Positions 16,289 through 24,690 of a DNA stretch of 64,000 bases are shown piece after piece. Each line of letters begins with the position of its first letter. Positions within the stretch are counted from its first letter, which is position 1. The notes under the pieces are model-generated. The model saw only the letters and a list, made by a program, of their open reading frames with translations, was not told where the DNA came from and did not search any database. The stretch covers positions 186,001 to 250,000 of the forward strand of contig NZ_FOYI01000002.1 in NCBI RefSeq assembly GCF_900116005.1, read 5' to 3'. The translations under genes were made by a program, and so were the position numbers. Origin of the DNA: Poseidonocella sedimentorum (GTDB taxonomy: Bacteria; Pseudomonadota; Alphaproteobacteria; Rhodobacterales; Rhodobacteraceae).

Positions 16289-17002
16289 ATGGAAAATACC
16301 GGCTATACCACTCTCACCCGCCAAACCGGCCTCCTGCGCGAGATGACGCTCATCGCGAACAACATCGCCAACGCCAGCACAACCGGGTTTCGGCAGGAGG
16401 GGATGATCTTCTCCGAGTATATCGCCTCGCCCGACGACGCGCCCTCGATCTCCATGGCCAACGGCAATGTGCGCAATACCTCTTATGCGCAAGGCACCCT
16501 GAGCCAGACCGGCGGGACCTTCGATTTCGCGATCGAGGGCGATGCGTTTTTCCTCGTGGAGACGGCCAACGGTGAGCGGCTCACGCGGGCGGGCTCGTTT
16601 TTGCCCAACGAGGCGGGCGAGCTGGTCACGGCCGATGGCAACCGCGTCCTCGATGCGGGCGGCGCGCCTGTCTTCATCCCGCCCAACACCGCGATTTCCG
16701 TCGCCTCCGACGGGACGCTGTCCGCCGACGGCCGGCCGCTGGCGCAGATCGGGCTGGTCAAACCCAGCGGCGAGAGCGGTGCGCTTCTGCGCGAGACCGG
16801 CGTGCTGTTTGAGGCGGAAGAGGGCTTCGAGGAGGCCGAGGATGCCACCATGGTCCAGGGGTTCCTGGAGTCCTCCAACGTCAACACCGTCTTGCAGCTC
16901 ACCCGCATGATCGAGGTGCAGCGCGCCTACGAGATGGGCCAGAAATTCCTTGAACGCGAAGACGAGCGGGTCCGCTCCGCCGTCAAATCGATGATCCGAT
17001 AA
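16289..17002 (+). CDS. flgF: Flagellar basal-body rod protein FlgF
   Basis: Proximal rod protein of 237 residues. It has the N-terminal rod motif LIANNIANASTTGFRQEG, the central DFAIEGDAFFLVET and LTRAGSFLPNEAGELVT found in FlgF/FlgG/FlgE, and the C-terminal MIEVQRAYEMGQKFLE helix. The rather short length, compared with FlgG (261), fits FlgF. It lies between fliQ and flgG. Confidence 0.93.
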   Translation: MENTGYTTLTRQTGLLREMTLIANNIANASTTGFRQEGMIFSEYIASPDDAPSISMANGNVRNTSYAQGTLSQTGGTFDFAIEGDAFFLVETANGERLTRAGSFLPNEAGELVTADGNRVLDAGGAPVFIPPNTAISVASDGTLSADGRPLAQIGLVKPSGESGALLRETGVLFEAEEGFEEAEDATMVQGFLESSNVNTVLQLTRMIEVQRAYEMGQKFLEREDERVRSAVKSMIR

Positions 17003-17021
17003 CCAGTGAGGTAGAAACCCC

Positions 17022-17807
17022 ATGAGAGCCCTGAAGATCGCCGCCACCGGCATGAGCGCCCAACAGATGCGCGTCGAGGTCATCTCCAACAACCTCGCGA
17101 ACATGAGCACGACCGGCTACAACGCCCGGCGCGCGGAGTTTTCCGACCTGCACTACCAGCAGCTCGCCCGCCCCGGGTCGATCAACGCCAATGACGGTAC
17201 CGTGCTGCCCACCGGGGTTCAGCTCGGGCTCGGCGTGCGGCCCGCATCTGTCTCGGTGAACCTGTCGCAGGGCTCGCTGGCGCAGACCGGATCGGAGCTC
17301 GATCTGGCGATCGAAGGCAACGGGTATATCGAGGTCACGCTGCCGAACGGCGCCGCGGCCTACACCCGCGATGGCGCGCTCAAACGCTCGGCCGAAGGCG
17401 TCATCGTGACGGCTGACGGCTTCCCCGTCGCGCCGGAAATCGTCATCCCCCAGGATGCGCGCTCGATTTCTGTGAACGCCAATGGCGAAGTCTATGCCTA
17501 TTTCGCCGACGAGGTGGACGCGCAGCTTCTGGGCGAGATCACCCTGTCGGGCTTCACCAACGCCAAGGGGCTCGAAGCTGTCGGCTCCAACCTCTTCCGC
17601 GAGACCGCCGCCTCGGGCCCGCCCGCCGTTGCGGTCCCCGGCGAAGACGGGCTCGGCACGTTGCGCCAGGGATATCTGGAAGAAAGCTCGGTCGATGCGG
17701 TGAAGGAACTTACCGATCTGATCGAGGCGCAGCGGGGCTACGAGCTCAACTCCAAAGTCATATCCGCGGCGGACCAGATGCTCGGCGCCACCACGCAGGT
17801 GCGCTGA
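17022..17807 (+). CDS. flgG: Flagellar basal-body rod protein FlgG
   Basis: Distal rod protein of 261 residues, the standard FlgG length. It begins MRALKIAATGMSAQQ, carries EVISNNLANMSTTGYNARR, the central LDLAIEGNGYIEV and YTRDGALKRSAEG, and ends with EAQRGYELNSKVISAADQM. Its last base overlaps the first base of flgA, and the order flgF-flgG-flgA-flgH is conserved in alphaproteobacteria. Confidence 0.96.
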   Translation: MRALKIAATGMSAQQMRVEVISNNLANMSTTGYNARRAEFSDLHYQQLARPGSINANDGTVLPTGVQLGLGVRPASVSVNLSQGSLAQTGSELDLAIEGNGYIEVTLPNGAAAYTRDGALKRSAEGVIVTADGFPVAPEIVIPQDARSISVNANGEVYAYFADEVDAQLLGEITLSGFTNAKGLEAVGSNLFRETAASGPPAVAVPGEDGLGTLRQGYLEESSVDAVKELTDLIEAQRGYELNSKVISAADQMLGATTQVR

Positions 17808-18229
17808 TGCGCCGGGTTCTTCTGTCGCTTCTCGTCTCTGCCTTCGCGCTGCCGGTCGCGGCCGATACCGTCCATGCGCTGCGCACGATTCGCCCCGGCG
17901 AGATCGTCACCGCCCAAGACATCGGGCTCAGGCCGATCGAGTCTCCCGGCGCGGCCAAGAACCTGCGCGATGTGGTGGGCCTCGAGGCCCGCGTCGCGCT
18001 CTATGCCGGCCGCCCGGTCCACCCCGGAGATCTCGGCGCGCCCACGGTTGTGGACCGCAACGAAGTCCTGCTGCTGCACTACCGCGAGGGCGGGCTCGCC
18101 ATCTCGACGGAAGGCCGCGCGCTCGGGCGCGGCGGCGTGGGCGATGTGATTCGCGTGATGAACCTGTCGTCGCGCACAACGGTTTCCGGCGTCGTCCAGG
18201 ACGACGGCTCGGTCGTGATCAGGAGATGA
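17807..18229 (+). CDS. flgA: Flagellar P-ring assembly chaperone FlgA
   Basis: Periplasmic chaperone for assembly of the FlgI P-ring. The 140-residue product starts with a signal peptide (about 1-19, ending PVAA) and has the SAF domain pattern LRTIRPGEIVTAQDIGL, then VVGLEARVALYAGRPV. The C-terminus GVGDVIRVMNLSSRTTVSGVV closes the typical FlgA C-terminal domain. It is short for the family but complete for the SAF half. It overlaps flgG by 1 bp and flgH by 4 bp. Confidence 0.9.
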   Translation: MRRVLLSLLVSAFALPVAADTVHALRTIRPGEIVTAQDIGLRPIESPGAAKNLRDVVGLEARVALYAGRPVHPGDLGAPTVVDRNEVLLLHYREGGLAISTEGRALGRGGVGDVIRVMNLSSRTTVSGVVQDDGSVVIRR

Positions 18230-18963
18230 AGATGCTGAAGACACCGCTATTGATCGCGGCGCTCGGGCTGCTGGCCGCCGGATGCGGCCGGATGGACCAC
18301 CTCGGCAAGGCGCCGAGTTTCTCCGAGCCCGCCGAAAGCCCCGAACACGTGGCGATGCTCAACGCCGGGACCGAGCTTGTCGCCCCGCCGCTGCGCGACA
18401 GCGACAACGCCTCGCTTTGGGACATGTCCCGCCATTCGCTGCTCGGCGAGCGCCGCGCGGTGAAAACCGGCGATATCCTCACCGTGGTGATCGAGATCGA
18501 CGAACGCGCGGAAATTTCCAACAGCACCTCGCAATCGCGCTCCGGCTCCGAGAGCCTCGGGATCGATCAACTCTTCGGCTTGCCGCAGAGGGCCAACGAA
18601 AACCTCCCCGAAGGCGCGACCCTCGGCGAAGCGGTCGCGATCGACAGCTCCAGCGAAGCCGCTGGCGATGGCCGGGTCCGGCGCAACGAGAAGCTGACCC
18701 TGCGCGTCGCCGCGACCATCGTCGACGTGATGCCCAACGGCGTCTTCGCCATCGCGGGGAGCCAGGAAGTCCGGGTGAATTTCGAGATGCGCGAACTTTT
18801 GGTGACCGGCTACGTCCGGGCCGCCGATATCTCGCGCCAGAACGAGATCACCTATGACAAGATCGCCTCGGCCCGCATTTCCTACGGCGGACGCGGACAG
18901 ATCACCGACATGCAACAACCACGCTATGGCCAGCAAATCCTGGACCGCGTGCTGCCCTTCTGA
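18226..18963 (+). CDS. flgH: Flagellar L-ring protein FlgH
   Basis: Outer-membrane lipoprotein that forms the L-ring bushing around the rod. The 245 residues begin with a lipoprotein signal ending LLAAGC (Cys about 20). The FlgH core includes RRAVKTGDILTVVIEI, a variable middle, NEKLTLRVAATIVDVMPNG, and the C-terminal DISRQNEITYDKIASARISYGGRG. Translation is coupled to flgA through an ATGA overlap. FlgI, its P-ring partner, is encoded at 33.3 kb. Confidence 0.96.
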   Translation: MKMLKTPLLIAALGLLAAGCGRMDHLGKAPSFSEPAESPEHVAMLNAGTELVAPPLRDSDNASLWDMSRHSLLGERRAVKTGDILTVVIEIDERAEISNSTSQSRSGSESLGIDQLFGLPQRANENLPEGATLGEAVAIDSSSEAAGDGRVRRNEKLTLRVAATIVDVMPNGVFAIAGSQEVRVNFEMRELLVTGYVRAADISRQNEITYDKIASARISYGGRGQITDMQQPRYGQQILDRVLPF

Positions 18964-18968
18964 GCGCC

Positions 18969-19487
18969 ATGATCAAAAAAATCCTCCCCCTCGTTCTCGC
19001 GCTCATCGGCATCGCTGCCGGTGTGGGCGCGGGTATCGCTCTGCGGCCGGCTGAAAAGGCGGTCGCGGAAAACCCATGCGGCGACGAGTATGGCGCGGAA
19101 CATGCCGCCGCCGAGGACGATGCGGCCGGCGACCATGAAGAGAAGGACACGGAAAAGGACGCCGATGTCGAATACGTCGAGATGTCCAACCAGTTTGTCG
19201 TCCCGCTCGTGGAAGGCAGCGAAGTGAACGCGATGGTCGTGCTCTCGCTCAGCATCGAGGTGCCTTATGGCTACGCCGCCGATGTGCGCAAGCGAGAGCC
19301 GAAGCTGCGCGACGGGTTCCTCCGAATCATGTTCGATCACGCCAACTACGGCGGGTTTGCCGGCAATTTCACCTCTGATGAACAGCTCGCGCCGCTGCGC
19401 TCGATGCTGACCAAGGAAGCCAAGCGCAGCCTTCCGGGCGTTGCGAATGACGTCCAGATCCTCGCCTTCATGCGCCAGGATCTTTGA
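18969..19487 (+). CDS. FliL-family protein (first of two in the window)
   Basis: A 172-residue protein with one N-terminal membrane helix (about 4-26), a highly acidic linker rich in Glu, Asp and His (about 35-70), and a periplasmic FliL-like domain starting YVEMSNQFVVPLVEG and ending VQILAFMRQDL. FliL proteins form a ring around the stator units and support torque. It is the last gene of the rod operon, 5 bp after flgH. A second FliL gene, closer to the standard form, is at 29023-29526, so this copy may have a distinct role. Confidence 0.75.
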   Translation: MIKKILPLVLALIGIAAGVGAGIALRPAEKAVAENPCGDEYGAEHAAAEDDAAGDHEEKDTEKDADVEYVEMSNQFVVPLVEGSEVNAMVVLSLSIEVPYGYAADVRKREPKLRDGFLRIMFDHANYGGFAGNFTSDEQLAPLRSMLTKEAKRSLPGVANDVQILAFMRQDL

Positions 19488-19498
19488 GCTCACTCCGG

Positions 19499-19532
19499 CC
19501 CGGCGCCACGCTCTTGCGCGTGCGACGCCGGG
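19499..19532. terminator. Hairpin between convergent operons
   Basis: Arms CCCGGCG (19499-19505) and CGCCGGG (19526-19532) enclose an inner ACGC/GCGT pairing. It lies between the FliL-like gene and the convergent 121-residue gene. No T tract is present on either strand, so termination is only suggested. Confidence 0.4.
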
Positions 19533-19541
19533 ACGGGGCAC

Positions 19542-19907
19542 TCACCCTTTCTTGTGATCGACAAGCAGATGCCGCGCGACTTCGCTGCGGCCAAATGCGC
19601 GGCGCGCCTGCGCCTCGACCCCGGCCTTTTCCGCCAGAACCCGCGCGAGATCCATGTTGAGCTGTGACTTGCGCTTGGCGGCCCAGCGGTCCCAGGCCAT
19701 CGCGGCCCCGCCGCGCCGGACCGTCTCCTTCGCATCGTCAGAAACCTCTTGCGACGCGAAATACTCCGAACTCGGCGTCAGCGCGGCAATCGCCTTGCGC
19801 AGCTCGGCCTCGCGCCGGGCGTATTCCGCAAGCGGAGCTGATGCGCGCTGAAAGGCGAGGTCCGTGAGCTTTGAAAGCTCCTGAAGCTTGTGCGTCATAT
19901 CGTCCAT
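19542..19907 (-). CDS. Uncharacterised helical protein, possible FliJ counterpart
   Basis: A 121-residue protein of unknown function at the end of the flhA-fliR-flhB run. It looks all-helical, with a charged helix near residues 3-42 and a second, basic helix near residues 70-112 containing AWDRWAAKRKSQLNMDLARV. It has no signal peptide or membrane segment. The start at 19907 overlaps the flhB 3' end by 13 bp, so it is co-translated with the export gate. FliJ, a two-helix cytoplasmic protein binding FliI and FlhA, is otherwise missing here, and this is a candidate by size, fold and position. No sequence signature proves it. Confidence 0.6.
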   Translation of the reverse strand: MDDMTHKLQELSKLTDLAFQRASAPLAEYARREAELRKAIAALTPSSEYFASQEVSDDAKETVRRGGAAMAWDRWAAKRKSQLNMDLARVLAEKAGVEAQARRAFGRSEVARHLLVDHKKG

Positions 19908-20989
19908 GGTTGCGCCTTCGCCTTCTTGCGCATCCGCTCGGCAAACCGGATCGCCACCGCCACCGCGGCGTAATGCTCTTCGTGGATTTCCTGCCCGATC
20001 TCGATGGTCGCGTGCAGGGCGCGCGCGGTGGGCGGATCGCTGTGGATCGGGACACCGTTTTCCTGCGCGATCTGGCGAATCCGGAGCGCAATCTCGTCGG
20101 TCCCCTTGGCGAGGCAAACCGGCGCCTCGCCGCGCTTGCGGCTCCATTTCAGCGCCACGGCATAGTGCGTCGGGTTGACCACCACCACATCCGCCCGCGG
20201 CACCTCCTGGATCGCCTGACTCAGCGCGATTTCCTGGCCCTTGTGCCGGCGCTGCTGCTTCATGTGGGGATCGCCTTCGGACTGTTTCATCTCGTCCATG
20301 ACCTCTTTGCGGGACATGCGATTCTTGCGGATATGCTCGAAGTGCTGCCAGAGGTAGTCGGGCACGGCGATGGCGATGGCGACCATGATCACGATCAGCA
20401 GAAGTTGCAGGCAGAGCTCGCACATCATCGCCGCGATCGCGCCGGGCGAGGTCGAAATCGCGAGGATCATCTGGTCGAGCCGGGCCGACAGGAAGGCGCC
20501 GAGCACGATCGAGTAGATCACGAGCTTGACGAAGCTCTTACCGAACTCGAAGAGCCCGTTGCGGCCGAACTTGTTCTTGGCGTTGCTGAGCGGGGAGATG
20601 CGGTTGAGTTTCGGCTCCAGCTTGCTCGGCGCGAAGACAATGGCCCGCTGCGCGAAGAGCGAGCCGAGAACCGCCAGCGCCGGGACGATGAACCAGAGCG
20701 AGAGCGACGGCAGGATTCCGGAGAACAGCCCCCCCGGGAGCCGCTGGCCCGAGCCTTCGAAGAAGAGATCCGCAAGCTCCGGCGCGCGCCCGATAAGCCG
20801 CGTGAGCACCGCGCCGATCTTGTCCATCGAGACCGCCCCGAACCCAGCCGCCACCAACGCCATCGACCCGTAGACCGCGGCCGTGTTGACATCCGTCGAG
20901 CGGACGATTTCCCCTTTTTCCCGCGCCTGTTCGAGCTTCTTTGGCGTCGGGTCTAATGTCTTTTCGGCGCTGTCGTCGTCTCCGCTCAT
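19895..20989 (-). CDS. flhB: Flagellar export switch protein FlhB
   Basis: Inner-membrane export component that changes substrate class after the hook is finished. The 364 residues start with the soluble TLDPTPKKLEQAREKGEI segment, followed by four membrane helices (about 38-210), and a cytoplasmic C-terminal domain with the autocleavage site NPTH in VVVNPTHYAVALKW. The start overlaps the fliR stop by 3 bp. Cleavage-site residues are intact. It is encoded with flhA and fliR in one minus-strand operon. Confidence 0.96.
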   Translation of the reverse strand: MSGDDDSAEKTLDPTPKKLEQAREKGEIVRSTDVNTAAVYGSMALVAAGFGAVSMDKIGAVLTRLIGRAPELADLFFEGSGQRLPGGLFSGILPSLSLWFIVPALAVLGSLFAQRAIVFAPSKLEPKLNRISPLSNAKNKFGRNGLFEFGKSFVKLVIYSIVLGAFLSARLDQMILAISTSPGAIAAMMCELCLQLLLIVIMVAIAIAVPDYLWQHFEHIRKNRMSRKEVMDEMKQSEGDPHMKQQRRHKGQEIALSQAIQEVPRADVVVVNPTHYAVALKWSRKRGEAPVCLAKGTDEIALRIRQIAQENGVPIHSDPPTARALHATIEIGQEIHEEHYAAVAVAIRFAERMRKKAKAQPWTI

Positions 20990-21765
20990 GGGCCGCCCCC
21001 ATAGGGATTGGCCACGAATCCGTTCAGCGCCGTAACCCAGACCCGAAGCAGGATCGGCGAGGACGCGAAGAGGATGAAGAGCCCGCCCAGGGTGATGACC
21101 GGCGCGCCGACAAAGGCCACCATGAGTTGGGGCATAGCCTTGTTGATGAAGCCCAGCGTCAGGTTATAGAGCAGCGACGCGAGAACGAAGGGCGCGGCCA
21201 GCGTGAAGGCCATGGCAAAAGAGGCGGCGACGCGTTCGGTGCCCCACTGAGTCAGAATGCCGGCATCGGGCATGCGGCCGATGGGAAAGATCTCGTAAGA
21301 CAGAACGATCCACTCCACGACCCTGGTGTGAAATCCGTAGAGCACCGCAAGCGCCAGCCCCGAGATCACGAACAGATGCCCGATGGCAGGCATCGGATCG
21401 GCGGCCGCCCCGCCGAGGATCTGGGACAGCGACGTCGACTGCGCGGCAATCGACCCCGCGGTTGAAAGCGCAAGGATGAAGAGCCGGAGCGTGATCCCGT
21501 GCGCGAGGCCGATGATCGTTTCGGGCAAGGCGAGCGCCAGGAGCTTCAGTGGCGCATCGAGCGTGACCGCATTTTCCGGCGCGATGATGGGTGTGACGAT
21601 GACGGTGAAGGCGAGGATGATCACGAGACGGACCTGCATCGGCACGGCGCGCTCGCCAAAGGCCGGCAGGACCGCCATCATCGCGCCGACGCGGAGCATG
21701 ATGATGAACCCGGCCGCGAGGATCCCCTGAACGGACAGGATCGTCGCGGTGAGCTCCTCGGTCAC
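20986..21765 (-). CDS. fliR: Flagellar export gate protein FliR
   Basis: Integral inner-membrane subunit of the FliPQR gate. The 259-residue product, beginning with a GTG at 21765 (VTEELTATILSVQG), has about six hydrophobic helices and family features such as LRVGAMMAVLPAFGERAVP and NLTLGFINKAMPQLMVAFVG. The GTG overlaps the flhA stop in a GTGA arrangement, which decides the start; a longer reading frame upstream only overlaps flhA. Confidence 0.94.
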   Translation of the reverse strand: MTEELTATILSVQGILAAGFIIMLRVGAMMAVLPAFGERAVPMQVRLVIILAFTVIVTPIIAPENAVTLDAPLKLLALALPETIIGLAHGITLRLFILALSTAGSIAAQSTSLSQILGGAAADPMPAIGHLFVISGLALAVLYGFHTRVVEWIVLSYEIFPIGRMPDAGILTQWGTERVAASFAMAFTLAAPFVLASLLYNLTLGFINKAMPQLMVAFVGAPVITLGGLFILFASSPILLRVWVTALNGFVANPYGGGP

Positions 21766-23843
21766 GCGGGCACCACGCCCACGAGCGCGGGCCGGGCATC
21801 GAGGCCGATTTCCTCGAAAGACAGCACCGGGCTGCCGAGCCCCTTCGCACTCATCACCGTGCGGAGGAACCGGCGGCGGCGCGTGGAGGTCACCAGTGCG
21901 GCGTCGACGCCTTTCTGGTTGGCCTCTCCGATCTTCTCGGCAAGGTTGTCCGCCAGCTGGTTGAACGCATCGGGCGGCAGCGCGACATCGACCGAACCGC
22001 GATCTCCATCGATTTGATAGCGCGAGAAGATGTCTTCCCACTCGGGCGCGAGCTGCACCAACGGGATCGTCCCGTCCTCGCGTTTGAGGTTGGCGACGAG
22101 CTGGAAACCGAGACGGTGGCGAACATGTTCGCAGGTCGCTTCCGTGCCGAGATTGGCTTGCTTGGCCTCGGCGATAGCTTCGAGGATCACCGTCATGTTG
22201 CGGATCGAGACCTGCTCTTCAAGCAGCAGGCGCAAGACCCCGTGCAACACATCGAGCGGCACCTTGTCCGGTATCACCTCGTCCAGCAGTTTGCGGTTGG
22301 CCTCGGCGCGGTGGGGGTCGGAGAGGTTGACCATCTCGTCCAACAACCGGCGCAGGGATTTCAGCGTGAAGAGTCGCGCGAAATTGCGCTTGAGCACTTC
22401 GAGCAGATGCGTCGCGAGAACCTCCGTCGGCGCCACGATCGTGAGCCCGGTCAGCGCGGCCGAATCCTGATCCTCGCTGTTGATCCAGCGCGCATTCGCG
22501 CCATAGACCGGCTCGTGCACATCGACGCCCGCCGGCAGCCCGTTGGCCCCGTCCCCGGTAAGCGCAAGCACCTTGCTGGGGAAAAGCCTGTCGCGCGCCT
22601 GTTCGACGCCGTGGATGCGGATAATGTACTGCCCCGAGGGCAGGCTGGGATCATCCGTCAGGCGCATTTCGGGAAGAATGACGCCGTAAACGCTCGCGAC
22701 ATGCGTCCGCATATTGGCAATGCGCGCGTCGAGGCCCGTGCCCGGATCGAGAACCATGTTGACCAGATCGGAGGCGAATTCCACGTGGATTTCGTCGAGA
22801 TCCAGCGTGTCGCCCATCGGCTTTTTCTTCGGCTCGACATTGGTGTCCGGACGGACCTCCTCTTCCTCCTTCTGCACGCGTTTGCTCGAGTAGAAGGCCG
22901 TCACGCCGAGGATCGCCGAGCCGATGAGGAAGGGCAGAAACGGAAGGCCGGGGACGAGTGCGAAGAGAAAGAGCAGCACCGCCACCGTGCCAAGCGCTGC
23001 GGGATGGCGGCTCAATTGCGCCAGAACGGCGATGTCTGCTGCACCCGTCGCACCACCGCGCGCCAACAAAAGGGCCGAGGCAATCGAGATGATGACCGCC
23101 GGAATCTGGGTCACAAGCCCGTCACCGACCGTCAGAATGGCATAAGTTTCAAATGCTTGAGCCACCGGCATCCCATGGACGACGATGCCCATGATCAAGC
23201 CCATGACAAGGTTCAGCAAGGTGATGAGCAGCCCCGCGACCGCGTCGCCCTTGACGAATTTCGACGCGCCGTCGAGCGAGCCGAAGAAGGTCGTCTCGGC
23301 CTGTTCGCGTTCGCGACGGGCCTTGGCTTCGGTGTGGTCGATGGCGCCTGCGGAGACGTCGGCGTCGATCGCCAGCTGCTTGCCCGGCATCCCGTCGAGC
23401 GCAAAGCGCGCGCCGACCTCGGCCATCCGCGTCGCGCCCTTCGTGATCACCATGAAGTTGACGATCAACAGAACCAGGAAGACCACAAGCCCGAGGAAGA
23501 CGCTGCCACCCATGACAAAGCTGGAAAACCCGGCGATGACGTCGCCCGCCGCGTTCGTGCCGGTGTGTCCCTGGCCGATGATCAGCTTGGTCGATGACAC
23601 GTTGAGCGACAGCCGCAGCATGAGCGAGGCGAGAAGGATCGTCGGGAAGGACGAGAAATCGAGCGGGCGTTCGATGAAAAGCGTCACCGTGAAGATGAGG
23701 ATCGCGAGCGCGAAAGACGCAGCCAGGCCGATGTCGAGAACGAAGGCGGGCATCGGCAGGATCATCATCACGATCACGGCCATGAGCGCGAGCGCCATCA
23801 GTACAGTCGGCTGGAAGAGGGTCTGGACGGACAGTTTTCCCAT
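21762..23843 (-). CDS. flhA: Flagellar export protein FlhA
   Basis: Large inner-membrane export component. The 693 residues have about eight membrane helices in the first 330 residues, the FHIPEP-family signature GARFALDGMPGKQLAID near residue 145, and a large cytoplasmic C-terminal domain that docks chaperone-substrate complexes. The length is typical. It is translationally coupled to fliR and lies 3 bp downstream of the lytic transglycosylase gene, within a long minus-strand run that may begin at fliL (29.5 kb). Confidence 0.97.
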   Translation of the reverse strand: MGKLSVQTLFQPTVLMALALMAVIVMMILPMPAFVLDIGLAASFALAILIFTVTLFIERPLDFSSFPTILLASLMLRLSLNVSSTKLIIGQGHTGTNAAGDVIAGFSSFVMGGSVFLGLVVFLVLLIVNFMVITKGATRMAEVGARFALDGMPGKQLAIDADVSAGAIDHTEAKARREREQAETTFFGSLDGASKFVKGDAVAGLLITLLNLVMGLIMGIVVHGMPVAQAFETYAILTVGDGLVTQIPAVIISIASALLLARGGATGAADIAVLAQLSRHPAALGTVAVLLFLFALVPGLPFLPFLIGSAILGVTAFYSSKRVQKEEEEVRPDTNVEPKKKPMGDTLDLDEIHVEFASDLVNMVLDPGTGLDARIANMRTHVASVYGVILPEMRLTDDPSLPSGQYIIRIHGVEQARDRLFPSKVLALTGDGANGLPAGVDVHEPVYGANARWINSEDQDSAALTGLTIVAPTEVLATHLLEVLKRNFARLFTLKSLRRLLDEMVNLSDPHRAEANRKLLDEVIPDKVPLDVLHGVLRLLLEEQVSIRNMTVILEAIAEAKQANLGTEATCEHVRHRLGFQLVANLKREDGTIPLVQLAPEWEDIFSRYQIDGDRGSVDVALPPDAFNQLADNLAEKIGEANQKGVDAALVTSTRRRRFLRTVMSAKGLGSPVLSFEEIGLDARPALVGVVPA

Positions 23844-23846
23844 CGA

Positions 23847-24602
23847 TCAGCCTTTCACGCCGGGTAGCGCGATGAACGCGCCGCCGCCGCCGGTGCCGGG
23901 CACCAGAGAGCCCATGCGGGTCTGGGCGGCGGCGGGTTTCAGGAAGGGATAGAGGTTCGGCGCAGGAGGCGGCGCGGGCGTATCCGGCGCGGCCGCGGCG
24001 ACGCGCGAAAGGTCAGGCGCCGCGTCAAGCCGCGCCACAAAATCCTGAAACCGGCTCTTGTACCGCTCAGCGTATTTCGGCGTCCGAGAATGGTAGGCGC
24101 CGGCGGCATCCGTCCAGTTTCCGAACTCTCCGTGCAATTCCTTCAAAAAGCGCGCGGCATAGAGCGCGTTTTCCAGCGGATCGAACATTTCCGCGACGGA
24201 GGCGAAGGCCTCTCCGTGCCAGCGGTAGTTGAGCTGAAAGCACCCGACATCAAAGCTGCGGGCCCCGCGGGCCATATGCTGCGCGACATAGGATTTTGCT
24301 TCCGCGGGCGTGTCGAACCAGACGCCCTTGCCCTCCATGTTCACCGTCCACGGCCAAGGCGCGACGCCTTTCTTGCTCGCCCGGCCGGTCTCGGTTCGGG
24401 TGATCGCACGCAGGACATAGACCGGAACACCCGTCTGTTCGGACGCCCGATAGGCAACGCTGTCGCAAATTGCTCCGTCAACCGCGGCACGCGCGGGGCA
24501 GGCGGTAAGAAGGGCGAGGATCAGGGGAAAACACGCGGCTCGGCGCCACCCAAAAGGTGCGGATTTCGGGCGCCGGGCGCGGGGAGGCCATTTCATGGTC
24601 AT
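23847..24602 (-). CDS. Flagellar-cluster lytic transglycosylase (SLT domain)
   Basis: A 251-residue protein with an N-terminal signal sequence (about 20-40) and an SLT lysozyme-like domain. The catalytic Glu is in AITRTETGRA, followed by the family motifs FDVGCFQLNYRWHG (the GxxQlN element) and NALYAARFLKELH with AAGAYHS. The Pro/Ala-rich tail is low complexity. It would open peptidoglycan for rod passage, complementing the muramidase-less rod-binding protein at 10.1 kb. It resembles SltF of Rhodobacter sphaeroides in context. A second possible ATG lies two codons in. Confidence 0.85.
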   Translation of the reverse strand: MTMKWPPRARRPKSAPFGWRRAACFPLILALLTACPARAAVDGAICDSVAYRASEQTGVPVYVLRAITRTETGRASKKGVAPWPWTVNMEGKGVWFDTPAEAKSYVAQHMARGARSFDVGCFQLNYRWHGEAFASVAEMFDPLENALYAARFLKELHGEFGNWTDAAGAYHSRTPKYAERYKSRFQDFVARLDAAPDLSRVAAAAPDTPAPPPAPNLYPFLKPAAAQTRMGSLVPGTGGGGAFIALPGVKG

Positions 24603-24690
24603 TCAGGGTATCGTGCATTCTGCTACGGACCCTTCCCGGATAGAGAAAAAGGGTTACCGGTTAGTGACTTTTAGCCACTCCTCCGGGGTC

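Noticed and set aside
22014-23597. Long plus-strand open frame of 527 codons opposite flhA
   Set aside because: It is antisense to flhA, whose family motifs and length are clear. GC-rich codon bias creates such open frames.
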